Below are positions 1-8,469 of a stretch of 23,498 bases of DNA, piece after piece. This DNA comes from DASWTL01 sp036402155. GTDB taxonomy: Bacteria; Bacteroidota; Bacteroidia; Sphingobacteriales; Sphingobacteriaceae. The position numbers and the translations under genes are program-made. Position 1 is the first letter of the stretch; the number at the start of each line of letters is the position of its first letter. The stretch is taken from NCBI GenBank assembly GCA_036402155.1, contig DASWTL010000078.1, positions 1-23,498 of the forward strand, written 5' to 3'. The notes under the pieces are model-generated. The model worked only from the letters and a program-made list of their open reading frames with translations, had not been told where the DNA came from and made no database searches.

Positions 1-434
1 ACGCAAACCCGGACGGCCTTTTTACCCAGCCATTTATTTGTTATTCCTGCAAAGGAATTTTGTTCCTGTATCAGATAAGGCACATTCATTTGCCCGGCAG
101 CATATAATAGCGGCCCTGAAGCATAACCACCAACGCCAACTGCAACATCAGGTTTAAACTCTTTTATGATCTTCCTCGATTTCAGTACTGACGCAAGAAG
201 TTTAAACGGCAGAAGCAAATTCTTCCACAGCTCCTTCCGCTGAATTCCCTGAATATCCAATCCAATAATTTTATAACCTGCAGCAGGCACTTTCTCCATT
301 TCCATCCTTCCGTTAGCGCCAACAAACAATATTTCAGTATCCGGAGCAATACGTTTTAACGCATTGGCAATAGCAATCGCAGGGAAAATATGCCCTCCGG
401 TACCACCACCACTTATAATTACACGTTTTGCCAC
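1..434 (-). CDS. murG: MurG, lipid II-forming N-acetylglucosaminyltransferase (partial, C-terminus beyond window)
   Basis: MurG adds GlcNAc from UDP-GlcNAc to lipid I at the inner face of the cytoplasmic membrane, making lipid II. About 144 N-terminal residues are present; the rest lies beyond position 1. The protein opens VAKRVIISGGGTGGHIFPA. The glycine-rich GGGTGGH loop at residues 9-15 is the family's N-terminal signature, and GVGGYASGP near residue 100 is the second conserved glycine-rich segment. No ATG is available in frame close upstream, so I chose the GTG at 434, which places the loop where MurG proteins normally have it. It follows ftsW after a 94-base spacer that contains short tandem repeats. 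Order and strand fit the dcw cluster. Confidence 0.95.
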   Translation of the reverse strand, partial: MAKRVIISGGGTGGHIFPAIAIANALKRIAPDTEILFVGANGRMEMEKVPAAGYKIIGLDIQGIQRKELWKNLLLPFKLLASVLKSRKIIKEFKPDVAVGVGGYASGPLLYAAGQMNVPYLIQEQNSFAGITNKWLGKKAVRVC

Positions 435-441
435 TTTTAAT

Positions 442-473
442 ATGCTAATTTGTCTATATGTTAATTTGTCAAT
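442..473. repeat. Two copies of a 16-bp AT-rich tandem repeat between ftsW and murG
   Basis: ATGCTAATTTGTCTAT (442-457) is followed directly by ATGTTAATTTGTCAAT (458-473), 13 of 16 bases identical. The unit resembles a rotation of the 16-bp unit repeated upstream of ftsW at 1711-1774. A second short tandem, with a 14-bp period built on CTTCAAC, follows at 503-530 and runs into the ftsW stop codon. Confidence 0.7.
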
Positions 474-528
474 GACCTCCAGTTAAACGATCCTCATACA
501 ATCTTCAACTCACAACCTTCAACCCAAA

Positions 529-1704
529 CTATCCCATTGCAGGTATCTCTCCCACAATAATTTTTTCATTTTTACCGTCTAATTCCTTTTGTTTTTTCTC
601 ATCAATATCCCTGCTTACACTTAAAATGATGCCAAATGCAATACTTGTAAACAAAATAGATGTTCCTCCCATACTTACAAGCGGAAGCGGAACACCTGTT
701 ACAGGTCCAAGTCCCACTGCAACAGCCATATTAGCAAAAGCCTGAATAGTAAGGCTGAAACTTAACCCGGCCGCCAGCAATGCCCCAAAAGCTTTGGGGC
801 TTTGTGTAACAATTAATATACATCGCCAGAGAAAAACCAGGTATAACATCACGAGCACCACTCCTCCTACTAAACCATACTCTTCAATAATAAGTGCATA
901 AACAAAATCGGAATATGGATGTGGTAAAAAATTACGCTGCGTGCTGTTTCCCGGACCTTTACCAAAAATCCCACCCGTTGCGATAGCTATTTTTGCCTGA
1001 TTAGCCTGGAATGATTTATCAGGATCTGCCCGCTCAGGGTGCATGTACGTTTCAATCCGTGACATATATGTCTTCCGCCGGGGTCCAAGCATAACCACTG
1101 CGGTAAGTAATATCATCCCACCTAAACATACCAGAGCAATTTGTTTGATACTAATTCGACCTATGATCAGCAATAAAATACTTACACCGAAAAGCATTAA
1201 AGCGGTTGAAAGGTTAGCCAGGGCAATTAATATAAAAATGGCACAAACTGCCCCCATAATAGGCACAAAAGCTTTTTTAACGTCCTTAATATTCTCCTGT
1301 TTACGGGTTAAGGTGCGGGCAAGAAAGGTGATTAATGCCAGCTTAGCCAAATCTGACGTTTGAAAAGTTTGATTAATTACCGGTATTGTCACCCATCTGC
1401 TTGCGTCATTTACAGTATTTCCAAATAGCAGGGTATAAAGCAAGAGAGGTATCGTTACAATCATTAAAACCTTTGAAATACCGGCATAATAACGGTAATC
1501 CAATAAGTGCGAAAAATACATAAGCGCCAGACCGCCAACGATCATCATTAAGTGCTTGATCAGATAGTACTCTGAGGATTTATCATTTTTATATGCAATA
1601 GTGCCGGTTGAACTGTACACAGCCAATAAGGACCATACAGACAGCAGGATCACGATTAACCAGATCCACCGGTCGCCTTTTGCTTTATTTATGATAGTTT
1701 CCAT
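529..1704 (-). CDS. ftsW: FtsW, SEDS-family septal peptidoglycan polymerase
   Basis: FtsW is a polytopic membrane glycosyltransferase that polymerises lipid II at the septum together with the FtsI transpeptidase. The 391-residue protein has about ten hydrophobic segments from residue 13 to the C-terminus. The long loop near residues 208-268 carries the family signature: the MHPERADPD region at about 221-229, then GKGPGNS (about 248-254) and PHPYSDF (about 261-267). A longer reading from a TTG at 1713 is possible, but the ATG at 1704 gives a normal start, and the TTG lies inside a tandem repeat. Flanking murD and murG support FtsW over the elongation paralogue RodA. The last 20 residues are charged, as expected for a cytoplasmic tail. 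Confidence 0.95.
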   Translation of the reverse strand: METIINKAKGDRWIWLIVILLSVWSLLAVYSSTGTIAYKNDKSSEYYLIKHLMMIVGGLALMYFSHLLDYRYYAGISKVLMIVTIPLLLYTLLFGNTVNDASRWVTIPVINQTFQTSDLAKLALITFLARTLTRKQENIKDVKKAFVPIMGAVCAIFILIALANLSTALMLFGVSILLLIIGRISIKQIALVCLGGMILLTAVVMLGPRRKTYMSRIETYMHPERADPDKSFQANQAKIAIATGGIFGKGPGNSTQRNFLPHPYSDFVYALIIEEYGLVGGVVLVMLYLVFLWRCILIVTQSPKAFGALLAAGLSFSLTIQAFANMAVAVGLGPVTGVPLPLVSMGGTSILFTSIAFGIILSVSRDIDEKKQKELDGKNEKIIVGEIPAMG

Positions 1705-1710
1705 AGTTCT

Positions 1711-1774
1711 CAATTTGGTAATGTGGTAATTTGTTAATGTGGCAATTTGGTAATGTGGTAATTTGGTAACGTGG
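1711..1774. repeat. Four tandem copies of a 16-bp unit upstream of ftsW
   Basis: Four consecutive 16-bp units read CAATTTGGTAATGTGG, TAATTTGTTAATGTGG, CAATTTGGTAATGTGG and TAATTTGGTAACGTGG, with a degenerate fifth partial copy to about 1787. They occupy the spacer between murD and ftsW. The same kind of unit appears twice between ftsW and murG. Confidence 0.85.
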
Positions 1775-1800
1775 GATATGTTAATGTACTGAGTACACTT

Positions 1801-1846
1801 TCATTTGCACATTCTCTCATTATCTCATTTGCACATTCTCTCATTA
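1801..1846. repeat. Two copies of a 22-bp direct repeat (24-bp period) after murD
   Basis: A 22-base segment beginning TCATTTGCAC and ending TCTCATTA occurs at 1801-1822 and again, identically, at 1825-1846, separated by TC. It lies just 3' of the murD stop codon and differs in sequence from the 16-bp units next to it. Confidence 0.9.
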
Positions 1847-1851
1847 CCCTA

Positions 1852-3204
1852 TTACAATTCTTTTACTGCCTGCTTAAACTGATTACCCCGGTCTTCATAA
1901 TTTTTAAACAGATCAAAACTTGCACATGCCGGAGATAACAATACCGTATCGCCCTTCTTTGCTAAATGATATGCAATTTCTGTAGCTTCACTAGCAGAGA
2001 ACGTGTTTACAATTACATCAACATCTTCTTCAAAAGCCTCGTGAATTCGTTTATTGTCCTTCCCCAGACATACAATAGCTTTTACCTTATTTTTTACCAG
2101 ATCCTTAAGCATGGTATAATCGTTACCCTTATCAACTCCGCCAAGTATCAGAACCACATCTGATGGCATACTTTCAAGAGCATACCAGGTAGAATTCACA
2201 TTTGTAGCTTTGGAATCATTAATGAAGTTAATGCCAGATATCCGCGCAACATGCTCCAGACGATGCTCAATATTTCTAAAACTTCCCATGCTTTCGCGGA
2301 TGGTCTCATTACGCAACTCCAGTACCTTTGCTACTATTCCGGAAGCCATTGAGTTGTAAATGTTGTGTTTGCCCTGAAGGGCCAGATCGGTGATTGACAT
2401 GGTTAAAGCTGGTTGAGTTTTTTGATTAAGATTTATGTTGATTTGATCGTCTTTAAGACAGGCGCCAGGCTCAACTACCTTATCTATAGAAAAAGGATAG
2501 GCCGTGGCTTGTGGCTGGTGTATTTTTAAACCTTCCAGGGTTTCCGGGTCGTCAGCGCAATAAATGAATACATCCGCCTTTCCCTGATTTTGAATGATAC
2601 GGAACTTTGAATTGCGGTAATTCACTAAGTCATAATCATACCTGTCAAGATGATCAGGTGTAATATTCAATAATACTGCAATATCTGCCCTGAACTGATA
2701 CATATTATCGAGCATAAAACTGCTGATCTCCAATACATACCAGTCGAATCTATCTGTTGCTACCTGTTTGGCAAAGCTTTTACCAATATTACCTGCCAGA
2801 CCTACATTCAATCCGGCATTTTTCAGGATATGATAGGTAAGCATGGTGGTGGTGGTTTTGCCATTTGAACCTGTGATACAGATTGTTTTTGCATCTGTAA
2901 AACGGCCGGCAAATTCAATTTCTGAAATCACAGGAATACCCTTTTCAACCAGTTTTTTAATGATGGGTGCTTTTTCCGGTATCCCGGGACTTTTAATAAC
3001 CTCTGTTGCGGATAGTATTTTCTCTTCAGTATGCTGATTAGCTTCATACAATATTCCGCAGGCATCAAGTTCTGCTTTGTACTTTTCAGCAATCTCCCCG
3101 GAATCAGAGACAAACACATTATATCCTCGCTTTTGAGCAAGATATGCAGCTCCCACCCCGCTCTCGCCGGCTCCCAGTACAACTATGGATTTTCCATTTC
3201 CCAT
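1852..3204 (-). CDS. murD: MurD, UDP-N-acetylmuramoyl-L-alanine--D-glutamate ligase
   Basis: MurD is the cytoplasmic ATP-dependent ligase that adds D-glutamate to UDP-MurNAc-L-Ala. The 450-residue length is normal. An N-terminal Rossmann-like UDP-binding segment with GAGESGVGA (about 11-19) is followed by the Mur-ligase ATP loop GSNGKTTTT (112-120), the ISSFML segment (about 160-165), a lysine at about 200 in the position of the carbamylated residue, HRLE (314-317) and NDSKATN (329-335). The last two are typical of the C-terminal domains of MurD. Its ATG shares one base with the mraY TAA (TAATG), which suggests translational coupling. Confidence 0.97.
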   Translation of the reverse strand: MGNGKSIVVLGAGESGVGAAYLAQKRGYNVFVSDSGEIAEKYKAELDACGILYEANQHTEEKILSATEVIKSPGIPEKAPIIKKLVEKGIPVISEIEFAGRFTDAKTICITGSNGKTTTTMLTYHILKNAGLNVGLAGNIGKSFAKQVATDRFDWYVLEISSFMLDNMYQFRADIAVLLNITPDHLDRYDYDLVNYRNSKFRIIQNQGKADVFIYCADDPETLEGLKIHQPQATAYPFSIDKVVEPGACLKDDQININLNQKTQPALTMSITDLALQGKHNIYNSMASGIVAKVLELRNETIRESMGSFRNIEHRLEHVARISGINFINDSKATNVNSTWYALESMPSDVVLILGGVDKGNDYTMLKDLVKNKVKAIVCLGKDNKRIHEAFEEDVDVIVNTFSASEATEIAYHLAKKGDTVLLSPACASFDLFKNYEDRGNQFKQAVKEL

Positions 3205-4445
3205 TATCGAAGCTTAAGAGTTACAATAGTTAAAATAGCCAGCATGATACCAATGATCAGAAAACGCATAACGATCTTTGATTCATGATATCCCTTTTTC
3301 TGGTAGTGATGGTGTAAAGGTGACATCAGGAAAACCCTTCGACCTTCACCATACTTTCTTTTTGTGTATTTAAACCAGCCAACCTGGATGATCACCGAAA
3401 CATTTTCGATCAGAAACACTCCGCAGAGAATAGGGATCAACAACTCTTTACGGATCATGATTGAAAAAGCCGCAATGATCCCGCCGATAGCCAGACTGCC
3501 TGTATCTCCCATAAATACCTGGGCCGGGAATGAATTATACCAAAGAAAACCCACACAAGCCCCAACAAATGCGCCGGCGAAAATCACCAGCTCACCTGAA
3601 TTCGGTATATACATGATATTCAGATATTCGGCAATGATAGTATTACCAGATACATAAGCAAGTATGGCCAACGTAATTCCAATAATCGCCGATGTACCTG
3701 TTGCAAGACCATCAATACCATCGGTGATATTTGCTCCGTTTGACACAGCCGCGATGATGATAATCACAACGAACAGAAATACCACCAAAGCATACTTTTC
3801 GTACTCTTTACCAAAAACGCTTAATACCTTGGCGTAATCAAACTCATTATTCTTATAAAACGGCACGTTGGTTTTTGTTGACTTCAGGTTCTGGGTAAAG
3901 TAGTAAGCATTTCCTTTTTTGTGAACTTCTAAAGGTGCATCAGCAACTGCGGGAAGCTTTACCTGTTCACGCACTACAATGGCAGGATGAAAATACATCG
4001 TCCACCCTACTATCAGCGCCAGCCCAACCTGACCCATAATTTTAAACCGTCCGGCTAGACCTTCTTTATCTTTCTTGAAGACTTTTATATAATCATCAAC
4101 AAAACCGATAACACCCATCCATACCGTAGTAACCAGCATCAGGATGATATAGATATTCTCAAGCTTGGCAAATAACAACGTGGGGATCAGAATTCCCAGA
4201 AGGATAATAATCCCGCCCATGGTTGGTGTACCCTGCTTATTCATCTGCCCTTCAAGACCCAGGTTCCGCACGGTTTCACCTACCTGTTTTGCACGTAGAA
4301 TTTTGATCAGCCGGCTACCATACACCGTTGTAATAAATAACGATAAGATAACAGCCATAGCTGTTCTGAAAGAGATATATTGAAATACACCTGCTCCTGG
4401 AATATCGAATTGCTTATCGAGATATGTAAACAGATAGTATAACAT
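3204..4445 (-). CDS. mraY: MraY, phospho-N-acetylmuramoyl-pentapeptide transferase
   Basis: MraY transfers phospho-MurNAc-pentapeptide from UDP to undecaprenyl phosphate, forming lipid I. The catalytic aspartates are visible: VDDY at about 116-119 and NITDGIDG at about 239-246. HHHYQKKG lies near 378-385. About ten hydrophobic segments are present. At 413 residues it is roughly 50 longer than E. coli MraY. The excess is a polar stretch at about 153-215 between the fourth and fifth membrane segments, which the usual topology places in the periplasm. Its ATG overlaps the murE TGA (TGATG), and its TAA overlaps the murD ATG. Confidence 0.97.
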   Translation of the reverse strand: MLYYLFTYLDKQFDIPGAGVFQYISFRTAMAVILSLFITTVYGSRLIKILRAKQVGETVRNLGLEGQMNKQGTPTMGGIIILLGILIPTLLFAKLENIYIILMLVTTVWMGVIGFVDDYIKVFKKDKEGLAGRFKIMGQVGLALIVGWTMYFHPAIVVREQVKLPAVADAPLEVHKKGNAYYFTQNLKSTKTNVPFYKNNEFDYAKVLSVFGKEYEKYALVVFLFVVIIIIAAVSNGANITDGIDGLATGTSAIIGITLAILAYVSGNTIIAEYLNIMYIPNSGELVIFAGAFVGACVGFLWYNSFPAQVFMGDTGSLAIGGIIAAFSIMIRKELLIPILCGVFLIENVSVIIQVGWFKYTKRKYGEGRRVFLMSPLHHHYQKKGYHESKIVMRFLIIGIMLAILTIVTLKLR

Positions 4446-5902
4446 CAGCTCAATTGATTTAAGATTTCGGCAAGTACTTTTTTATCATCAAACGGATGTT
4501 TAACCCCGTGAATTTCCTGGTATTTCTCATGACCTTTTCCGGCCAGTAGTATGATATCGCCACTTTTAGCCAAATGGCATGCTGTTCTGATAGCTTCCTT
4601 TCTGTCAATGATAGAAATTGCCTTTTTCCTGTTATGAGGCATTATGCCTTTCTCCATATCATTTATAATACTTTCCGGATCTTCAGTACGGGGATTATCT
4701 GAAGTCAGTATCACCTTATCACTCCAATCGCAGGCAACCTGGGCCATAACGGGGCGTTTTGACGTATCACGGTCCCCGCCGCAGCCTATCACCGTAATCA
4801 CTTGCTCGGTTCCCTTACGTATATCTTTTATCGTACTTAAAACATTCTGTACCGCATCCGGTGTATGAGCATAATCTACAATCCCGATAATACCAGCGGG
4901 CGAGGTGATGTAATCGAACCTGCCTTCTGCACCCGGTAACCGGCTTAAAACAGTGAGAACACGAGCCCTGTCCTGCTCCAGGAGCATAGCGGTAGCATAA
5001 ACTGCAAGCAAATTGTAGGCATTAAAACTGCCCACCATTTTAAACCACACGTCCTCATTATCAATATTTAAAAGCAGTCCGCTGAACTGGTTTTCGAGAA
5101 CCTTGGCTCTGAAATCGGCCATATTCTTTAAGCCATAGGTTTTTTTATGTGCCCGGGTATTCTGAAGCATCACGCTTCCATTCTTATCATCGGCATTTGT
5201 TAAAGCAAATGCATTTTTATCCAGACCATCAAAGAATGCTTTCTTAGCCTTTAAATACGCATCAAACGTTTGATGAAAATCTAAATGATCATGCGTCAGA
5301 TTGGTAAATATCGCACCGGAGAAATGAAGACCCTCTATGCGGTATTGGGCCACTGCATGCGAACTTACTTCCATAAAACAATAGTCGCATCCAATAGCCA
5401 CCATGTCTTTCAACAATGTATTTAAAGATACAGGATCAGGAGTGGTGTGTGTAGATACAATTATCTCATCATTGATCTGGTTTTGTACAGTAGAGATCAG
5501 GCCCACTTTATAACCCAGTTCCCGAAACAACTGGAATAACAAAGTAGCAGTAGTGGTTTTACCATTAGTTCCTGTTACACCAATAAGTTTCAGATCAGAA
5601 GAAGGGTTCCCGAAGAAGTTTGAAGCCATTCGACCTAAAGCTTTCGATGTATTATCTACTTTAACGTAGGTAATTCCGGCAACCTGGTCGCCAGGAATTT
5701 CTTCGCAGATGATCACCCGGGCGCCATCTTCAATGGCCTTTTTAATATACTGATGTCCATCTGCTACAGTACCCCGGATTGCTGCAAACAAACTTCCGGA
5801 AGTTACTTTCCGCGAGTCAAAAACGATCCCGTTAACATCCAGATCTGTTGAACCGGATACTTCCTGTAATGATACTGAATAAAGAATATCTCTTAACTTC
5901 AT
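4445..5902 (-). CDS. murE: MurE, UDP-MurNAc-tripeptide synthetase, probably meso-diaminopimelate-adding
   Basis: MurE adds the third amino acid to the peptidoglycan stem peptide in the cytoplasm. In 485 residues the sequence shows the ATP loop GVTGTNGKTTT (about 108-118), THTTPDP (151-157), HDHLDFH (204-210) and a lysine near 218 expected to be carbamylated. DNPRTEDPE at 402-410 matters most: the DNPR form is the established signature of enzymes that select meso-diaminopimelate rather than lysine, so the cell wall is predicted to be DAP-type. It overlaps ftsI and mraY by one base on either side (TAATG and TGATG). Confidence 0.97.
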   Translation of the reverse strand: MKLRDILYSVSLQEVSGSTDLDVNGIVFDSRKVTSGSLFAAIRGTVADGHQYIKKAIEDGARVIICEEIPGDQVAGITYVKVDNTSKALGRMASNFFGNPSSDLKLIGVTGTNGKTTTATLLFQLFRELGYKVGLISTVQNQINDEIIVSTHTTPDPVSLNTLLKDMVAIGCDYCFMEVSSHAVAQYRIEGLHFSGAIFTNLTHDHLDFHQTFDAYLKAKKAFFDGLDKNAFALTNADDKNGSVMLQNTRAHKKTYGLKNMADFRAKVLENQFSGLLLNIDNEDVWFKMVGSFNAYNLLAVYATAMLLEQDRARVLTVLSRLPGAEGRFDYITSPAGIIGIVDYAHTPDAVQNVLSTIKDIRKGTEQVITVIGCGGDRDTSKRPVMAQVACDWSDKVILTSDNPRTEDPESIINDMEKGIMPHNRKKAISIIDRKEAIRTACHLAKSGDIILLAGKGHEKYQEIHGVKHPFDDKKVLAEILNQLS

Positions 5903-8019
5903 TATTGCAGTTCTAAAACAATGGGATAACCTTTAACAATACGGGTACCGGCAGGAATTGACTGCCTAACCACTTTTCCGCTGCCTTTTACCAGGGGCCG
6001 CAGCCCGGAATTTCCTATAATATATAAGGCATCTTTCAGGCCCATTCCTAAAACATCCGGAACGGCACCCTCTGTGTAACTAACTTCCTGAGCTGGTATA
6101 CCTTTATCGCTATCCAGCGTATTTGAATAATTATTATTTGATGCTAACAGCGTTTTTACTCCCAAAGCTTTATATACCCTGATCGCAGACTTTTTATCAC
6201 CGGCCTTAACTTCAGGCATGTTGGTATTTCCGGCATATTGAGCGGCATCTATCCGGTTATACATCCTTGTATCACGGGAATATACCTTATCAGCAACCTC
6301 TTTGAATACAGGTCCTGCTACATCAGCTGCATAATACGATCCTTTTGACCTGTCGGGATTATGAATCACTACGATCATGGAGTATTTCGGATTATCCGCA
6401 GGGAAATAGCCGCAAAAAGAGGCCTGATACTCCCGCTTGGTGCGATATCCCGCTGACCCCTGCGCCACCTGGGCTGTTCCTGTTTTACCTGCTATTTTGT
6501 ACAATGGATTTTTCAGCTTCTCTCCGGTTCCACCTTCTTCATTAACAACTCCCTCAAGCATCTGCTTTAATTTTGTAAGAGTTTTATCAGAACATATCTG
6601 ATTATTAATCTCCTTTGTCCGGAAATATTCCACGGTATTACCAAACTGCCTGATCTCACGCACAAAAAGAGGAGCTACCATCCGTCCATTATTAGCAACA
6701 GCATTGTAAAATGCCAGCATCTGCAATGGGGTCATTTTCAGCTCATAACCATAAGCCATTTGCGGAAGCGTCAAACCACTCCAGCTCTTACTTTTGGGTG
6801 ATTTAATCAAAGGATTTCCCTCACCAGGAATTTGCAGACCTAAAGGCTCCCCGAGGTGCAGTTCGAGAAGCCTATCTGTAAAGTCTGAAGGGTTATCCTT
6901 GTAATGGTTATAGATCATTTTTGTGATAGCGACATTGGATGATACCTCGAAAGCCTTTTTCATGGGTATCACCCCGTAACCACCTTCGTGTGAGTCCCTG
7001 ATTGTATGCCGGAAAACTTTAAATTTCCCACCTTCAGTATCTACAAGATCATTCAAATCAAACTTGCCATCTTCCATAGCAACCAGGTATGACGCCAGCT
7101 TAAAAGTGGACCCCGGTTCAGCGCTTGCCGCGATAGCGTAATTAAATTTCTCCTGATAAATACTGTCAGCTACCTTGGTATAATTTGCAATCGCACGGAT
7201 TTCGCCGGTAGCAACCTCCATCAAAATAACGGTACCATGATCAGCATTACTTTTGATGAGTTGTTTTTCCAGGGCGCGCTGGGTTACATCCTGCATATTG
7301 ATATCGATGGTCGAGATGATATCCGAACCATCTTTCGGTGCTATTTCAATATCGCGGTTTACAGGCATCCATATTCCCCCGGCAATCCGCTGCATTAAAC
7401 GCTTGCCGCTTTCACCATCAATGTAGCTGCCATATGCACCTTCAAGACCTACAGGCTGCACATTTTCATTTTTGTAACCAATTGTTCTGGCAGCAAGCGT
7501 GCGGAAAGGCATAATGCGCTTATTTTGCTGAACTGCAATCAGCCCGCCTTTGTACCGGCCCATATTAAATATTGGAAACTGCCGAATGATTTTCAGGTCC
7601 TGGTGAGTTACCCGTCTTTTCACTAAAAGATAACGCGAACGCTCGGTGCGGGCCTCCCGCAAGATCCGGGAGTATTTGGATGCCGATTTATCGCCGAAAA
7701 ATTTTGATAATTTCTGAGCTAGCGAATCTACCTTTTCATAAAAAATATCGTCGTCAGCAATCCCTCCGGCCAGAAGGTCCATGCGCAATTCATATTCGGG
7801 AACGGATGTGGCCAGTAAACTCCCATCCACAGAATAGATATTACCCCTTGCAGCTTCAACATTGACGAACTTGGTAGATAAACTATCTGCCATAGCCCTC
7901 CATTTCTTGCCTTCGGAGATCTGTACATTAAATAATTTAAAAAGAACTGCAAACGCAAACAGAACGATCAGGCCAAAAGCCAGATACACACGTAACAATA
8001 TGTCGGTTCTGATATTCAT
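5902..8019 (-). CDS. ftsI: FtsI (PBP3), septal peptidoglycan transpeptidase with a PASTA domain
   Basis: This class B penicillin-binding protein cross-links septal peptidoglycan and works with FtsW. The 705-residue protein has one N-terminal membrane anchor (about 11-31), a pedestal domain with VEAARGNIYS near 54-63, and a transpeptidase domain with the three expected active-site motifs: S304-T-F-K307 within EPGSTFK, S360-S-N362, and K512-T-G-T515. A PASTA domain follows at about 652-705 (VPDVLGMGLKDA and the final strand). The PASTA domain makes it longer than E. coli FtsI; this architecture is common in Bacteroidota. A 60-base spacer separates it from the ftsL-like gene upstream. Confidence 0.96.
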   Translation of the reverse strand: MNIRTDILLRVYLAFGLIVLFAFAVLFKLFNVQISEGKKWRAMADSLSTKFVNVEAARGNIYSVDGSLLATSVPEYELRMDLLAGGIADDDIFYEKVDSLAQKLSKFFGDKSASKYSRILREARTERSRYLLVKRRVTHQDLKIIRQFPIFNMGRYKGGLIAVQQNKRIMPFRTLAARTIGYKNENVQPVGLEGAYGSYIDGESGKRLMQRIAGGIWMPVNRDIEIAPKDGSDIISTIDINMQDVTQRALEKQLIKSNADHGTVILMEVATGEIRAIANYTKVADSIYQEKFNYAIAASAEPGSTFKLASYLVAMEDGKFDLNDLVDTEGGKFKVFRHTIRDSHEGGYGVIPMKKAFEVSSNVAITKMIYNHYKDNPSDFTDRLLELHLGEPLGLQIPGEGNPLIKSPKSKSWSGLTLPQMAYGYELKMTPLQMLAFYNAVANNGRMVAPLFVREIRQFGNTVEYFRTKEINNQICSDKTLTKLKQMLEGVVNEEGGTGEKLKNPLYKIAGKTGTAQVAQGSAGYRTKREYQASFCGYFPADNPKYSMIVVIHNPDRSKGSYYAADVAGPVFKEVADKVYSRDTRMYNRIDAAQYAGNTNMPEVKAGDKKSAIRVYKALGVKTLLASNNNYSNTLDSDKGIPAQEVSYTEGAVPDVLGMGLKDALYIIGNSGLRPLVKGSGKVVRQSIPAGTRIVKGYPIVLELQ

Positions 8020-8079
8020 TCCTTTTGTTATACTTTCCCTTTTAACTTTATCTTTATTCCTTAATCCTTATTCAGTCCA

Positions 8080-8469
8080 TTAATCCGAAACCACAATTTT
8101 CATTGGCGGAGCTACAGGTTCCATTAAACCTAATGTGTCAACCTTTTTTGCAACTTCGCTCTGGGTGCTTTTCAGCATCAGATCGGCCTTTATTGTTTTA
8201 AAATCCCAGCTCAACTCCTTCACTTCTTTGTTCAGTTTATTTATTTCACGAATACTTTTCTCGGCCAGATGGCGGTTGCCTATATAAAGCATTGCCAGAA
8301 AGGCTATATAAATTATGAAAGGAAGCATTTGCGTAGCTGCTTCCTTAGACACCACCCCTTCAGTAAAAAAGATAGTTATGAAGTTTCGCGGAAGTTCAGC
8401 CTTTACCTCAGGCTGAGCTTCCGGCTCCACTTCACCCCTGTTCAATTCATCTCTAAAATGATTGTTCAT
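8080..8469 (-). CDS. ftsL: FtsL-like division protein (bitopic, coiled coil)
   Basis: FtsL-type proteins are small bitopic membrane proteins that link the divisome scaffold to FtsW/FtsI. Here 129 residues comprise a cytoplasmic N-terminus of about 45 residues rich in E and P, one membrane span at about 48-64, and an extracytoplasmic helix from about 66 with a coiled-coil-like spacing of hydrophobics (INKLNKEVKELSW). The sequence alone is not decisive because FtsL diverges strongly. Size, topology and position between rsmH and ftsI make the call. Its ATG overlaps the rsmH TGA as ATGA. Bacteroidota versions are often annotated only as FtsL-like (FtsL/DivIC) proteins. Confidence 0.8.
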   Translation of the reverse strand: MNNHFRDELNRGEVEPEAQPEVKAELPRNFITIFFTEGVVSKEAATQMLPFIIYIAFLAMLYIGNRHLAEKSIREINKLNKEVKELSWDFKTIKADLMLKSTQSEVAKKVDTLGLMEPVAPPMKIVVSD

